Assembly (NCBI GenBank): GCA_023382655.1
Contig: JAHDWK010000011.1
Span: 1 to 64,000 of the forward strand
Source: Anaerolineae bacterium
GTDB taxonomy: Bacteria; Chloroflexota; Anaerolineae; Promineifilales; Promineifilaceae
Direction of reading: 5' to 3'
DNA length: 64,000 bases
In this document: positions 34,630-43,238 of the stretch, piece after piece
How positions within the stretch are numbered: the stretch's first letter is position 1
Layout: each line of letters opens with the position of its first letter
Made by a program: the position numbers and the translations under genes
Notes under the pieces: generated by a model
What the model was told of the DNA's origin: nothing
Databases searched by the model: none
What the model saw: the letters and a program-made list of their open reading frames with translations, nothing else

Positions 34630-35573
34630 TGCCCACAAACAATGTGATTCCCATTCTGCCCTACAAAAATGTCGTGGGACAAGACGAGTTAAAAATGGCC
34701 CTGGAAGTGGCCTACATTGCCGGCCCGCGCATCGGCGGCGTCTTGATCAGCGGCCATCGCGGGACAGGTAAATCTACGACAGTGCGGGCCTTTGCCCAGA
34801 TGATGTACGGTGACCTACCGATCACTCTGCCCATTAACGCTACCGAGGATCGGGTGGTGGGCAGCTACTTTGTGGACAAGCTGCTGCAAGGAAAAGATGA
34901 ATGGCAAGACGGCTTATTGGCGCAGGCCGATAACAGCATTCTCTACGTTGACGAAGTCAATTTACTGGATGACCACATCGTCAATATCATTCTGGACACG
35001 GCCGCAACCGGTATACTGACCGTACAAAGGCAGGGTGCGGACCTCAAGCAAGAGAGCCGCTTCTTGTTGGTAGGTACAATGAACCCGGAGGAAGGACATC
35101 TACGACCGCAACTGCGCGACCGTTTTGGCTTGATGGCACAGGTGACGACCAAACCGGAACATCGAGCCGACATCCTGAAGACGGTGCTGGATTTTGACGC
35201 CGCCCTAGTGCAGCATTCAGAGGAAAAGTCACACGAGTTTATTGCCAACGGTCGTTCCGCCGACGCCAAACTGAAAGCGAAACTGGAAGCAGCCAAAGCG
35301 AAGCTGTATGATGTGGTTGTGCCAGACGAAGCAGCCCAACAATGTATCAAGCTGGCCGAGGCGTTTGAAGCGGTAGGATATCGGGGTGACTACGTGATGG
35401 CCCTGGCAGCGCGGGCATTGGCGGCTCGCAATGGCGCCAAGAAGGTAACGCTGAAACACGTGCGGCAGGTCGCACCGCTGGCTCTGGCCCACCGCCGGCC
35501 GCGCCGGGAAGAGTGGACGGCCGAAGATGATCAACAGTTAGCCACCCTCTTTGAGCAGGCGGAAGCTGCCTGA
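34626..35573 (+). CDS. MoxR/ChlI-like AAA+ ATPase
   Basis: 315 residues. Walker A is GHRGTGKS (43-50) and Walker B is ILYVDEVN (105-112). LVGTMNPEEGHLRPQLRDRF is the sensor and arginine-finger region of the helix-2-insert AAA+ clade (magnesium chelatase I / MoxR). The insert and lid domain follow. ATPases of this clade work with a vWA-domain partner, which is the next gene. In chelatases the pair remodels a third subunit; in conflict operons the pair is predicted to switch an effector on. The start overlaps TrypCo1 and has GAGGAGG close by. Confidence 0.88.
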   Translation: MMPTNNVIPILPYKNVVGQDELKMALEVAYIAGPRIGGVLISGHRGTGKSTTVRAFAQMMYGDLPITLPINATEDRVVGSYFVDKLLQGKDEWQDGLLAQADNSILYVDEVNLLDDHIVNIILDTAATGILTVQRQGADLKQESRFLLVGTMNPEEGHLRPQLRDRFGLMAQVTTKPEHRADILKTVLDFDAALVQHSEEKSHEFIANGRSADAKLKAKLEAAKAKLYDVVVPDEAAQQCIKLAEAFEAVGYRGDYVMALAARALAARNGAKKVTLKHVRQVAPLALAHRRPRREEWTAEDDQQLATLFEQAEAA

Positions 35574-35609
35574 CCGGAGCATTGCCTCTAGCAAAAAGAC
35601 GACGGCCGG

Positions 35610-37526
35610 ATGATGAGCGAGACGACGTTGACAATAACTGACCCATTGGTGCGCGGCCTGGCCTGCGCCGCCCTGGAGCCGGGGCTGCGCCGGGTATTGC
35701 TATTTGACGCCAGCTTTGAAACGTTGGAAACGGCCGTTCCCCTCTTCCAAACCATGCTGCAAACGACGACGAGCACGGCCGTGACCGTTGTCACCTTGCC
35801 GGCCAACGCCCTGGACGACGACTTGTGGGGCAGTCTGACGCCCAAACTGTCCCCCGCCGGTGAGGAATCGGCCGCGACCAGCGGGCTGGTGGTGCAGTGG
35901 CAGGAAGGGTTGTTGACCCGCAATCGCCACGCGGCCGATTTGCTGCTGGTGGTTATCCCCGATTTATCCCGCCTTAGCCTGGCCGCCGCCCGTACCTGTA
36001 TCATGCTATTGGATGCGCCGGTGGCCCATTTGCAGCGTCACAGTCAGGATGACGCCTGGCAGCCGCAGCTTTGTTGGCTGGCTGCCTGCGACCGGGAGCG
36101 GGTTGGCCGTGTTTCCCCTCACTTGCTGGACCGTTTTGCCCTGCGCCTGTCTGCGCCTGCGCAAAAGCCTCGCCATACACCGGACGATATTCACGCCTGG
36201 TTGGAATCGGTGAAACGGCCGTTGCCCCAACTGGACGCGACTGACGGCAACCAGCTGCCAGCTGCCATAACCGACGCGCTGCAAAAAGCCAACAGCCAGA
36301 AACTATCACTGTCAATGGCGGCCGTGGCGCGCGTCCTGGCTTACTTACCAACCCCGGCGGCCGGTGTGCGGCGGGAGTTGGCTCTGGCCCGGTTGAGTCA
36401 GGCGCAGGCCCGGTTGGACATGGCCGGTGAGGTACAGGCTGGACATGTGGATGCGGCCGCTAAATTGATTGGTCTGACGCTGCCCGCGCCGGAAGCGGAG
36501 CCGCCCGCTCCGCCGCCTGAGCCTGAGCCGAATCCAAGAAACGACGCAGAACCGCCGCCATCTGACTGGCAAGATGACTTGTCAACATTAGGCGATGACC
36601 CTGTGCCTCAGCTAACCCAAACCGATCCCGGTCCGCCAGTTGATCCAGGTGAACCGGAAACATTAGCCCCGTCACCGCTGTCGGACTCTCCTTATCCCGA
36701 AGATACGGCCCCAATCGAGCGGGAACTGTTCGCCCTGCGGATGCCGCTGCGCCGCTATAAAACGGCCGCTATTGCCCGTGGCGCAGTCATTGGCGTACAA
36801 CCGGCCGATTCTTTGCATGATCTGGCCTTGCTGCCCACCGTCCTGGAAGCGGCCCTTTACAAGAAGATTCGGCAGCAAAAACGGCAGGGGGAAAACGGCC
36901 GTTTGCAAATCCACCCCACCGATTTACGCTGCTACCGGCGCAACCCGGCTGCCGAACAGATGCTGCTGGTTTTATTGGACTACACCAGCCTGCGCGACTG
37001 CGAATGGCAGGAGGCGCTGCTGCCCCATTTGCGCTGGGCCTACGTCAACCGGGCGAGCGTAGCCATCATTCAGGTCGGCCACGCTGACGCGGCGGATGAG
37101 CTACGAGCACAGCGGGTGACGGGCAACAGCATTTTAACGCCGCGCATTGGTGAAGCGTTGGAAGCGCGACCCGGCCGGGCCACGCCGCTGGCGCACGGAC
37201 TGGAGATGGCTTACCAGATGTTGCAGCAGGCGCAGGAACACGGCCGTGCCCTCATCCAGCACACCCGCTTTGTCATTATTACCGACGGCCGGGGCAACGT
37301 ACCGTTGGCTGCCAGTTACAGCGGCCAAGTACAGATGCCTGTCAACAGGGAGGGCATTGAGGATGCGCTGCAACTGGCCCGGGAATTTCGCAAGCTGAAA
37401 CGGGCACTGCCCATTGTGCTGGACCCGCAGCCGCCCTACCATGCCGAACTGCCGGCGGAACTGGCTGAAGCGTTGGGCGCAATCTACAAAATCATCCCGC
37501 TGGTCAAGGAGGCGCAACTGGTATGA
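35610..37526 (+). CDS. vWA-domain protein (ChlD-like partner of the MoxR ATPase)
   Basis: 638 residues. The N-terminal half (ETTLTITDPLVRGLACAALE, then VRRELALARLSQAQARLDMA) resembles a degenerate AAA-lid region as in ChlD. A proline/acid-rich linker (about 295-375) leads to a C-terminal von Willebrand A domain. The metal site starts with LLDYTSLRD (about 455). This gives DxTxL where DxSxS is usual, so the MIDAS is incomplete at one position. The threonine (RATPLAHGL) and the aspartate (IITDGRGN) of the other loops are kept. It starts 36 bases after the ATPase gene and overlaps the CHAT gene by four bases. The gene carries five ACGGCCGT sites, in line with long residence in this genome. Confidence 0.82.
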   Translation: MMSETTLTITDPLVRGLACAALEPGLRRVLLFDASFETLETAVPLFQTMLQTTTSTAVTVVTLPANALDDDLWGSLTPKLSPAGEESAATSGLVVQWQEGLLTRNRHAADLLLVVIPDLSRLSLAAARTCIMLLDAPVAHLQRHSQDDAWQPQLCWLAACDRERVGRVSPHLLDRFALRLSAPAQKPRHTPDDIHAWLESVKRPLPQLDATDGNQLPAAITDALQKANSQKLSLSMAAVARVLAYLPTPAAGVRRELALARLSQAQARLDMAGEVQAGHVDAAAKLIGLTLPAPEAEPPAPPPEPEPNPRNDAEPPPSDWQDDLSTLGDDPVPQLTQTDPGPPVDPGEPETLAPSPLSDSPYPEDTAPIERELFALRMPLRRYKTAAIARGAVIGVQPADSLHDLALLPTVLEAALYKKIRQQKRQGENGRLQIHPTDLRCYRRNPAAEQMLLVLLDYTSLRDCEWQEALLPHLRWAYVNRASVAIIQVGHADAADELRAQRVTGNSILTPRIGEALEARPGRATPLAHGLEMAYQMLQQAQEHGRALIQHTRFVIITDGRGNVPLAASYSGQVQMPVNREGIEDALQLAREFRKLKRALPIVLDPQPPYHAELPAELAEALGAIYKIIPLVKEAQLV

Positions 37527-39181
37527 GCGCTCTCCACATCACCCAACGGGCTGTGGCCGATGCCGGCAGCCAAATGCATAACATCCGGCAGACAGTAAAT
37601 CTCCAGTCGTATGTGGAAGTCTACTTTCACATGGATGTTGTAGAAGTTGATGCGCCCAACGATGAATTTGTCGACTTTGATTTTGCCACGCCGGAAACAC
37701 CTGTCTTGGAGCCAGGTAAACAATATCGGGTTACCGTACGGACGGAGCTAAACGGCCGGCCGGATCAAAAGCGCGTGCGAGTTGATGACGATCTGGATTT
37801 AATCCTGACACTAAAGCGGGGAAAAGAGGTCGTCTACGAAGTCGCTATCACCGATCCACGGACACAACTGTTGGAGGATAACGCCAGGCGATTTCGGTAT
37901 GAGTTTGAGTTGATTGTAGCTGATGAACTTCCCAATACGGAAGCCCATTTGCTCTTAGGATATCGCCCTAACCAAAGCAAGCAAAAATATCGTCAAGCTG
38001 CCAGCCAGCCGGTAGAGTTGGCTGGCACGTTTAACCCGCCAGATGAAGAATTGTTGGATAAGTGTAAGGTAGCGTTGGATGTGGAACGGCCGTCAAATAC
38101 AGCTATTCTCTACGTTGAATCTGTCACGGATGATCAGATACGGCTCATTGGTTGGGGACACTATGGGCCTCGACGAATGGAGACACCGGTTCTTGAATTG
38201 CCAGCAGTCAGACTTGCAGATTTTGTGGAGACGCAGACTGATCCCAGTGAAGTAATTAGCATCATGGCCAACTTTTCTCGACGCAGTCCAATTGAATTTG
38301 TGCGTTGGATCAAGAAGCTTCATCAGAAATTCGACGCAAGTCTGCAACTGGTCATCACCGACAATGCCAACAGCGAGATCCCCTGGGAGATGGTTAGCTT
38401 GCCAGAAGGTCCATTTTTGGGCGAGCTATGGTCAATTGTTCGCTGGTTTTACATCAAAGATGCAACTACCTACGAAGATCTTTGGATGCAGCCAAAACAG
38501 CAGCAACATGTGGGTGGCATCATTGCCTATTATGATTCAACTGGCGCACAGGCAGTCAGAGAAAAGCAGGTACTGGATGAGCTTGTCACTGTTTACCACA
38601 ATACTGTGCAACAGTTACACCATCGACTCAAACAGTCGCTGCGTGGTATGGGTATGGTTTATTTAGGGACGCACGGCATCTTTTCCTACCAGGATAAAAA
38701 ACACAAAATTGCTGTAGGTAGCTGGCAGAATCCGGCAGACCGCATTTTGGCGTTAGCCTTGGAAGACCTGCCACCCTGCCGGACACAACGTCCTGTTTTC
38801 TTTGTCAACGCTTGCCACTCTGGACGATTAATTCGAGACAGCTTAGGGCTATTTGGCTTGCCGGAAATCTTACTCAGCCATGTGGCCGGGGGTTATATCG
38901 GTACGCTGGGTCCGGTTAATGCTCATTACGCCGTGGAAGTGGCTGAGTTTGTTTTGAAGAAAGTCCGGCAAGAAATGGGATACGTTAATCCGGCCGAAGC
39001 CTTACGCCGCTTAAGGACTTACACTGCGCAGCAGGAACGAGAGGTTCCTGATTCCGATCCGCAAGCAAAAACCAGGCATCAAACAGAGCTTATTTATACG
39101 TTCATGTACATCTATTTCGGGAATCCTCTTTCCGAACTACATTTGACAGTGGCTCAGATGCAGGAGAAAAATGATGAGTGA
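37523..39181 (+). CDS. CHAT-domain protease, effector of the MoxR-vWA operon
   Basis: 552 residues. The N-terminal 180 are a beta-sandwich-like domain (PVLEPGKQYRVTVRTELN), followed by a CHAT protease domain. The catalytic His is in YLGTHGIFSY (about 385) and the Cys in FFVNACHSGR (about 430). SEIPWEMVSLP near 290 is the conserved strand that precedes the CHAT core. It overlaps vWA by four bases and the NACHT gene by eleven, so stoichiometry is likely to be set by coupling. CHAT proteases in such operons are predicted cell-death effectors released when the NTPase partners sense infection. The 3' half is AT-richer than the 5' half. Confidence 0.85.
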   Translation: MSALHITQRAVADAGSQMHNIRQTVNLQSYVEVYFHMDVVEVDAPNDEFVDFDFATPETPVLEPGKQYRVTVRTELNGRPDQKRVRVDDDLDLILTLKRGKEVVYEVAITDPRTQLLEDNARRFRYEFELIVADELPNTEAHLLLGYRPNQSKQKYRQAASQPVELAGTFNPPDEELLDKCKVALDVERPSNTAILYVESVTDDQIRLIGWGHYGPRRMETPVLELPAVRLADFVETQTDPSEVISIMANFSRRSPIEFVRWIKKLHQKFDASLQLVITDNANSEIPWEMVSLPEGPFLGELWSIVRWFYIKDATTYEDLWMQPKQQQHVGGIIAYYDSTGAQAVREKQVLDELVTVYHNTVQQLHHRLKQSLRGMGMVYLGTHGIFSYQDKKHKIAVGSWQNPADRILALALEDLPPCRTQRPVFFVNACHSGRLIRDSLGLFGLPEILLSHVAGGYIGTLGPVNAHYAVEVAEFVLKKVRQEMGYVNPAEALRRLRTYTAQQEREVPDSDPQAKTRHQTELIYTFMYIYFGNPLSELHLTVAQMQEKNDE

Positions 39182-42100
39182 TGCCACACCTTCAAAAATA
39201 GCGATCCAGATCCAACCAGTTGTCAGTTATCCACGAGAAGCAGAAGTCGGAAAAAGCTACCTGACGACTGTTGACGTCAAAGTTGTGACAGAGGAAGTTA
39301 ACTGGCCTTATCAAAGTGAAGAACTCGAACTATATTGTATGATTGATTCGGAACCCATTTTTACTTCTGAACCTCTGGGTGAACCAGTTATCGTCTTAAA
39401 CCGTTTTGGCGGTTCTTATGGGCCAGCCTCATTTATGCTTAAGGCAAGTTCAAAGGAGGTTAAAGGAAACCTGCGAGTAAACTTTCTCAATAGACAGGGC
39501 ATATTGGTACATCAGGTCGAATTGGCGGATATTCGTACTCATAAAAGCCCAGTGGTTACCAGGTTATATAAACCCAAACCCCTTAAAAAACAAAATATCG
39601 GGGAAGAATTCAAAGAATATTTTCGTTGGCTTTATAACTCTTTGGAAGACCTCAGCTTAACTGCTATTGACCTTCAAACTATCCCTGATCAGTCCGCCCA
39701 ACAAATTGACCTCAGATCAATATATGTTTTTCCATCTATTTATGAACTAGACGGAAATCGTGCTACATCAGCTATTGAGGTTATAAACAAGTATGACCGT
39801 TTGGTTCTTCTAGGCGATCCAGGGAGTGGAAAGACTTCGTTGCTTAACTATATTGCTCTTTGCATGTCTGGTGAGGCTTTACAAAAGGAAGATGCTAACC
39901 TGTCTACATTGAATCAAATACCTTCTGATACAGCAGAAATTAAGGATGTATGGGATCATGGCCTTCTTTTACCAGTAAAAATAACATTACGCGACTTTGC
40001 GGCTCGTAGAATACCTGATCCAAGCGATCAAATAAAGGCTGATGATTTTTGGTCCTTTTTGAAAACAAAACCAGGAATCGGAGATTTTGTTCCAGAGATT
40101 CAAAGAGAATTTTTTGAAAACGGTGGCTTATTGCTTTTAGACGGACTAGATGAAATACCTCAAGCCGAGGGAAAACGAGAGCAAATAAGACGATTTGTCG
40201 GGGACATATCGGCAACATTGCCGAAGGTGCGCATCATTGTAAGTAGTCGCCTATATGCCCATGGACAAGAGTGGCGATTCCCAGATTTTTCTGAGGCAAT
40301 CTTGACCCCGTTTAACTACCAAGAGTCGATGAACCTAATTCGACCACTGTTAGAATATTTAGATAAGTGGGAGCTGCGCGACCTTTGCTTTGAATTGAGT
40401 ATCGACTACGATATCCTGCCCGGTAGTAATAAAAGTGATAAAGCACGTGAACTGGTAGAATATTGCTTGCGGCACAGCTTATTGCCTGAGTTGGTCCATC
40501 AGTTTACTGAGATACGTCCACACACCCCTTTATCAGTCGAGGTAACTGAGTATATCTCTTCTATTAAACGACTCAATCGCCCAGAATGGCTGCAAGCACA
40601 TGGTTTTGTGATTGACCCATTTTCGCCAGATGCTTTTAAGGCCGAAACCGATCCGCTGATTGCGTTATCAGGTACGCCCGCTTTTGTAGATCCACCCGAT
40701 ATTGAGCGATTGATCGGTACACCGGCCTCTCCCGGCTACCGTTTCATCTTTGCCCCAGACGGCGGCGGCAAGACAAGCTTGCGCCACCGTATTTTCAACC
40801 AGTTTACCGAAGATTTACTGCAATGGTATCCGGGTAAAAGAAAACCGCTGATACTGCCTGTGGAATATATCCTGCATGATTACAATTTGAGGGCGGCAAC
40901 TATTGAGGCCCACATCAGGCGCATTGCCCGGTTAACGATTCGAAGCGGGCAACAGTTACTCATGGCGCAGTCAGAGGATTTGACGACGGCAGATTTCCAA
41001 CTAGACCTTGAACAATCGCTGGATGATCTGATTCAAAATATGGCCACCACGACTCAAAGATGGGGACTTGATGGTATATGTGTGTTAATTGACAACCTGG
41101 AACGCCAACCCGCTTCACCGGAAAGGGGTTGGTCCTTCATCCAATCCCTCGCAGCCGGTATCACCGATCTTCTGAGCATTGATGGATTCATGTTTAAGTT
41201 TTTCTGTCCCCCTGAGTTTTTACCACTAGCTCGCTCTATTCTGCCGAGTGGGTATATGTATGAAATAAAATGGACTGTAGAGCATTTGGATAAACTACTG
41301 GAAAAGCGTTTAGCCCTCTGTACCAGTCCAGACATGATAGGGAATGCATTTGCCGATCTTTTTGATCAACCTGACCGCATCAAGAGTCAATTTATCGCTT
41401 TTGGTCAGGCACTTGGCGCGCCGGCTCAAATGTGGCAATTGGGCCATTACTTTTTAGAAGATCATTTTGAAAGAGCGGGAGACAGGCGACAGCCTGTAGG
41501 TGCCTTAATCCGGTATGGTGCATTAGATAGGGTACTAGCGCGATTAACGCAGATAGCAAAGTCACATACCGTGCATACTGATGATACAACACCGTCTCCC
41601 CACGGCAAATTGCCAGAAACAGGTAAAAGTGTTCAGGGGTGGTATGAGGAAGCCATTACCGCCTACCGGGAGGCCATCGCCCGCGACGCCACCGATGCTG
41701 TACCGTACATCCATCTTTTTCCTGAACAATTCGGTTCAGATGTTCAAACAAATGACAATCTGTATGGGCTCTTGTCTGCTATCAAGCGTACCCAATATGC
41801 GCTGAATCTGGCAAATGCCGGTTTTATAAAGCCGATGGGGGTCGTGGCCCTGGCACTGGCGGTGCGGCGTATTGCTGAACAGTCTGGACATCCTGTTCGC
41901 CTTGTTAACCTTGATGATGAGCTATTGGCCTACCTGGAACGAGTCAATCTTTTTACAGTAGCCGGCCAATGGTTGCAACTGGATGGCAGTCTGCCGGAAC
42001 AACACTGGGACCGCAATCCGCGAACGGCCAATTTACTGGAGTTGACGCCGATTACCAATACCAGCGACGTGATCAGGGTTATGGAACGGGCGGAGGCTAT

Positions 42101-42566
42101 TTTTAGCCGCTGGCTGCAATTGCCTAACCTGGGCAGCCTGCTCAAGGTAATCAGCGAGTTGTGCAGCAACATCTACCAACACAGCGGCGACCCGCATGGA
42201 TTTGTCCTCATCCAGCGGTATCGGGTCGTGTCGCGCAACGAAGCGGACGTGATATTAGCCGTCGGAGATATGGGGCAAGGTATTCGTGGTAGCCTGGTAG
42301 CCCGGCATCCGGAATTAGGGACGGAGCCGTTGGCTTATATTCAGGCCGCGTTAGAAGGCAGCACCTCCCGCTATACCGGCCGCGGCGGGTTGGGACTGCG
42401 CACGGTTGAGGAAACGATAGCCAAAGAGGGCGGGTACCTCTGGCTGCGGTCGGAAACGGCTGCTATCCGCAGTTACGGCCCAGATCGCCGTTATCCCTTC
42501 ACCAATCTGGCCCCCATGCCCGGCACGCAGGTCGTCGTTGAATTTCGTGCCCCATTACGGGATTGA
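39171..42566 (+). CDS. NACHT NTPase fused to GHKL ATPase
   Basis: 1131 residues. An N-terminal beta-sandwich (VVSYPREAEVGKSYLTTVDV) is followed by a NACHT-type STAND NTPase: Walker A GDPGSGKTSLLN (about 214) and Walker B LLLLDGLDEI (about 320). A second P-loop, APDGGGKTSLRH, lies near 530. The C-terminal 150 residues form a GHKL ATPase: N-box ELCSNIYQHS (about 995), G1 DMGQGIRG (about 1033) and G2 GRGGLGLRTV (about 1070). STAND NTPases are signal-sensing switches in immunity. GHKL domains of this stand-alone type often act as kinases or anti-sigma-like binders with STAS partners, and a STAS-like gene follows 86 bases downstream. GCAGGAG precedes the start. The gene is AT-rich and lacks ACGGCCGT. 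Confidence 0.85.
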   Translation: MMSDATPSKIAIQIQPVVSYPREAEVGKSYLTTVDVKVVTEEVNWPYQSEELELYCMIDSEPIFTSEPLGEPVIVLNRFGGSYGPASFMLKASSKEVKGNLRVNFLNRQGILVHQVELADIRTHKSPVVTRLYKPKPLKKQNIGEEFKEYFRWLYNSLEDLSLTAIDLQTIPDQSAQQIDLRSIYVFPSIYELDGNRATSAIEVINKYDRLVLLGDPGSGKTSLLNYIALCMSGEALQKEDANLSTLNQIPSDTAEIKDVWDHGLLLPVKITLRDFAARRIPDPSDQIKADDFWSFLKTKPGIGDFVPEIQREFFENGGLLLLDGLDEIPQAEGKREQIRRFVGDISATLPKVRIIVSSRLYAHGQEWRFPDFSEAILTPFNYQESMNLIRPLLEYLDKWELRDLCFELSIDYDILPGSNKSDKARELVEYCLRHSLLPELVHQFTEIRPHTPLSVEVTEYISSIKRLNRPEWLQAHGFVIDPFSPDAFKAETDPLIALSGTPAFVDPPDIERLIGTPASPGYRFIFAPDGGGKTSLRHRIFNQFTEDLLQWYPGKRKPLILPVEYILHDYNLRAATIEAHIRRIARLTIRSGQQLLMAQSEDLTTADFQLDLEQSLDDLIQNMATTTQRWGLDGICVLIDNLERQPASPERGWSFIQSLAAGITDLLSIDGFMFKFFCPPEFLPLARSILPSGYMYEIKWTVEHLDKLLEKRLALCTSPDMIGNAFADLFDQPDRIKSQFIAFGQALGAPAQMWQLGHYFLEDHFERAGDRRQPVGALIRYGALDRVLARLTQIAKSHTVHTDDTTPSPHGKLPETGKSVQGWYEEAITAYREAIARDATDAVPYIHLFPEQFGSDVQTNDNLYGLLSAIKRTQYALNLANAGFIKPMGVVALALAVRRIAEQSGHPVRLVNLDDELLAYLERVNLFTVAGQWLQLDGSLPEQHWDRNPRTANLLELTPITNTSDVIRVMERAEAIFSRWLQLPNLGSLLKVISELCSNIYQHSGDPHGFVLIQRYRVVSRNEADVILAVGDMGQGIRGSLVARHPELGTEPLAYIQAALEGSTSRYTGRGGLGLRTVEETIAKEGGYLWLRSETAAIRSYGPDRRYPFTNLAPMPGTQVVVEFRAPLRD

Positions 42567-42603
42567 CAGGCTGCGTTGGGTGAGATATATTTTCTGGCAT
42601 GGC

Positions 42604-42622
42604 TTCACCTAATTTTAGTGAA
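42604..42622. promoter_or_regulatory. Imperfect dyad upstream of the DUF4325 gene
   Basis: TTCACCTAA and TTAGTGAA form a palindrome with one bulged base and a two-base centre. It lies 30 bases before the start of the winged-helix gene in an 86-base gap. It could be an operator for that protein. Confidence 0.3.
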
Positions 42623-42652
42623 TAGGCACAAATAATAGATGAAAGGCAAAAG

Positions 42653-43234
42653 ATGACACACATAGAGATGGATAAATTGGCCGCCGAACTGGAATTACCC
42701 ACCCGCTTTTTTGTTACCCGCGATAAAGGGGAACAGGCTTTTGCCAGATTGGGGGAGGCGCTGCAAGCTGCGCCGGAGGAAGGGTCGCTTATCCTGCAAT
42801 TCCCGGCTGGTCAGGTGATGGACGTTTCCTTTGCCGACGAGACAATTATCCAGTTGGGGCAGGGGATAGTAGATGGTAAATACGGCCGTCGCCGGCTCTT
42901 GCTGGCCGGGTTGACCCAGGACTCGATTGACAACATCAATGCTGCTATCCGCTTACAGCGGTTGAAGCTCGCCTTTCTGGCCATCGCCCCCGGTGGGCAG
43001 TGGGAAGTGGTCGGCCACCTGGAAGACAACCTGCACGAGACATTGGCAATGGTGGCGCAACGGCCGTCGCTCACTGCGCCTGAACTGGCTGAAGTGCTGG
43101 CCCTGGCCCTGAACAGCGCCAACAACCGCCTCAAGCGGCTGTATGACCAGCATCTCATCCGGCGTGAGTATGAGGTGTCGGAAAAGGGGCTGCTCTACAT
43201 CTATTATTTCTGGCAGTGGGAGGAGACAGAATAA
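42653..43234 (+). CDS. STAS-like (DUF4325) domain plus winged helix
   Basis: 193 residues; AAAGG precedes the ATG. Residues about 40-115 fit DUF4325, a STAS-like fold: GSLILQFPAGQVMDVSFADE, then QLGQGIVDGKYGRRRLLLAG. The C-terminal 80 residues are a winged helix (LTAPELAEVLALALNSANNR, then LKRLYDQHLIRREYEV). DUF4325 proteins often sit next to GHKL ATPases, like anti-anti-sigma factors with anti-sigma kinases, and the preceding gene ends in a GHKL domain. This protein is four bases from the helicase gene and heads the next operon. It is therefore a plausible regulator connecting NACHT-GHKL sensing to expression of the helicase system. Confidence 0.7.
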   Translation: MTHIEMDKLAAELELPTRFFVTRDKGEQAFARLGEALQAAPEEGSLILQFPAGQVMDVSFADETIIQLGQGIVDGKYGRRRLLLAGLTQDSIDNINAAIRLQRLKLAFLAIAPGGQWEVVGHLEDNLHETLAMVAQRPSLTAPELAEVLALALNSANNRLKRLYDQHLIRREYEVSEKGLLYIYYFWQWEETE

Positions 43235-43238
43235 ACAC

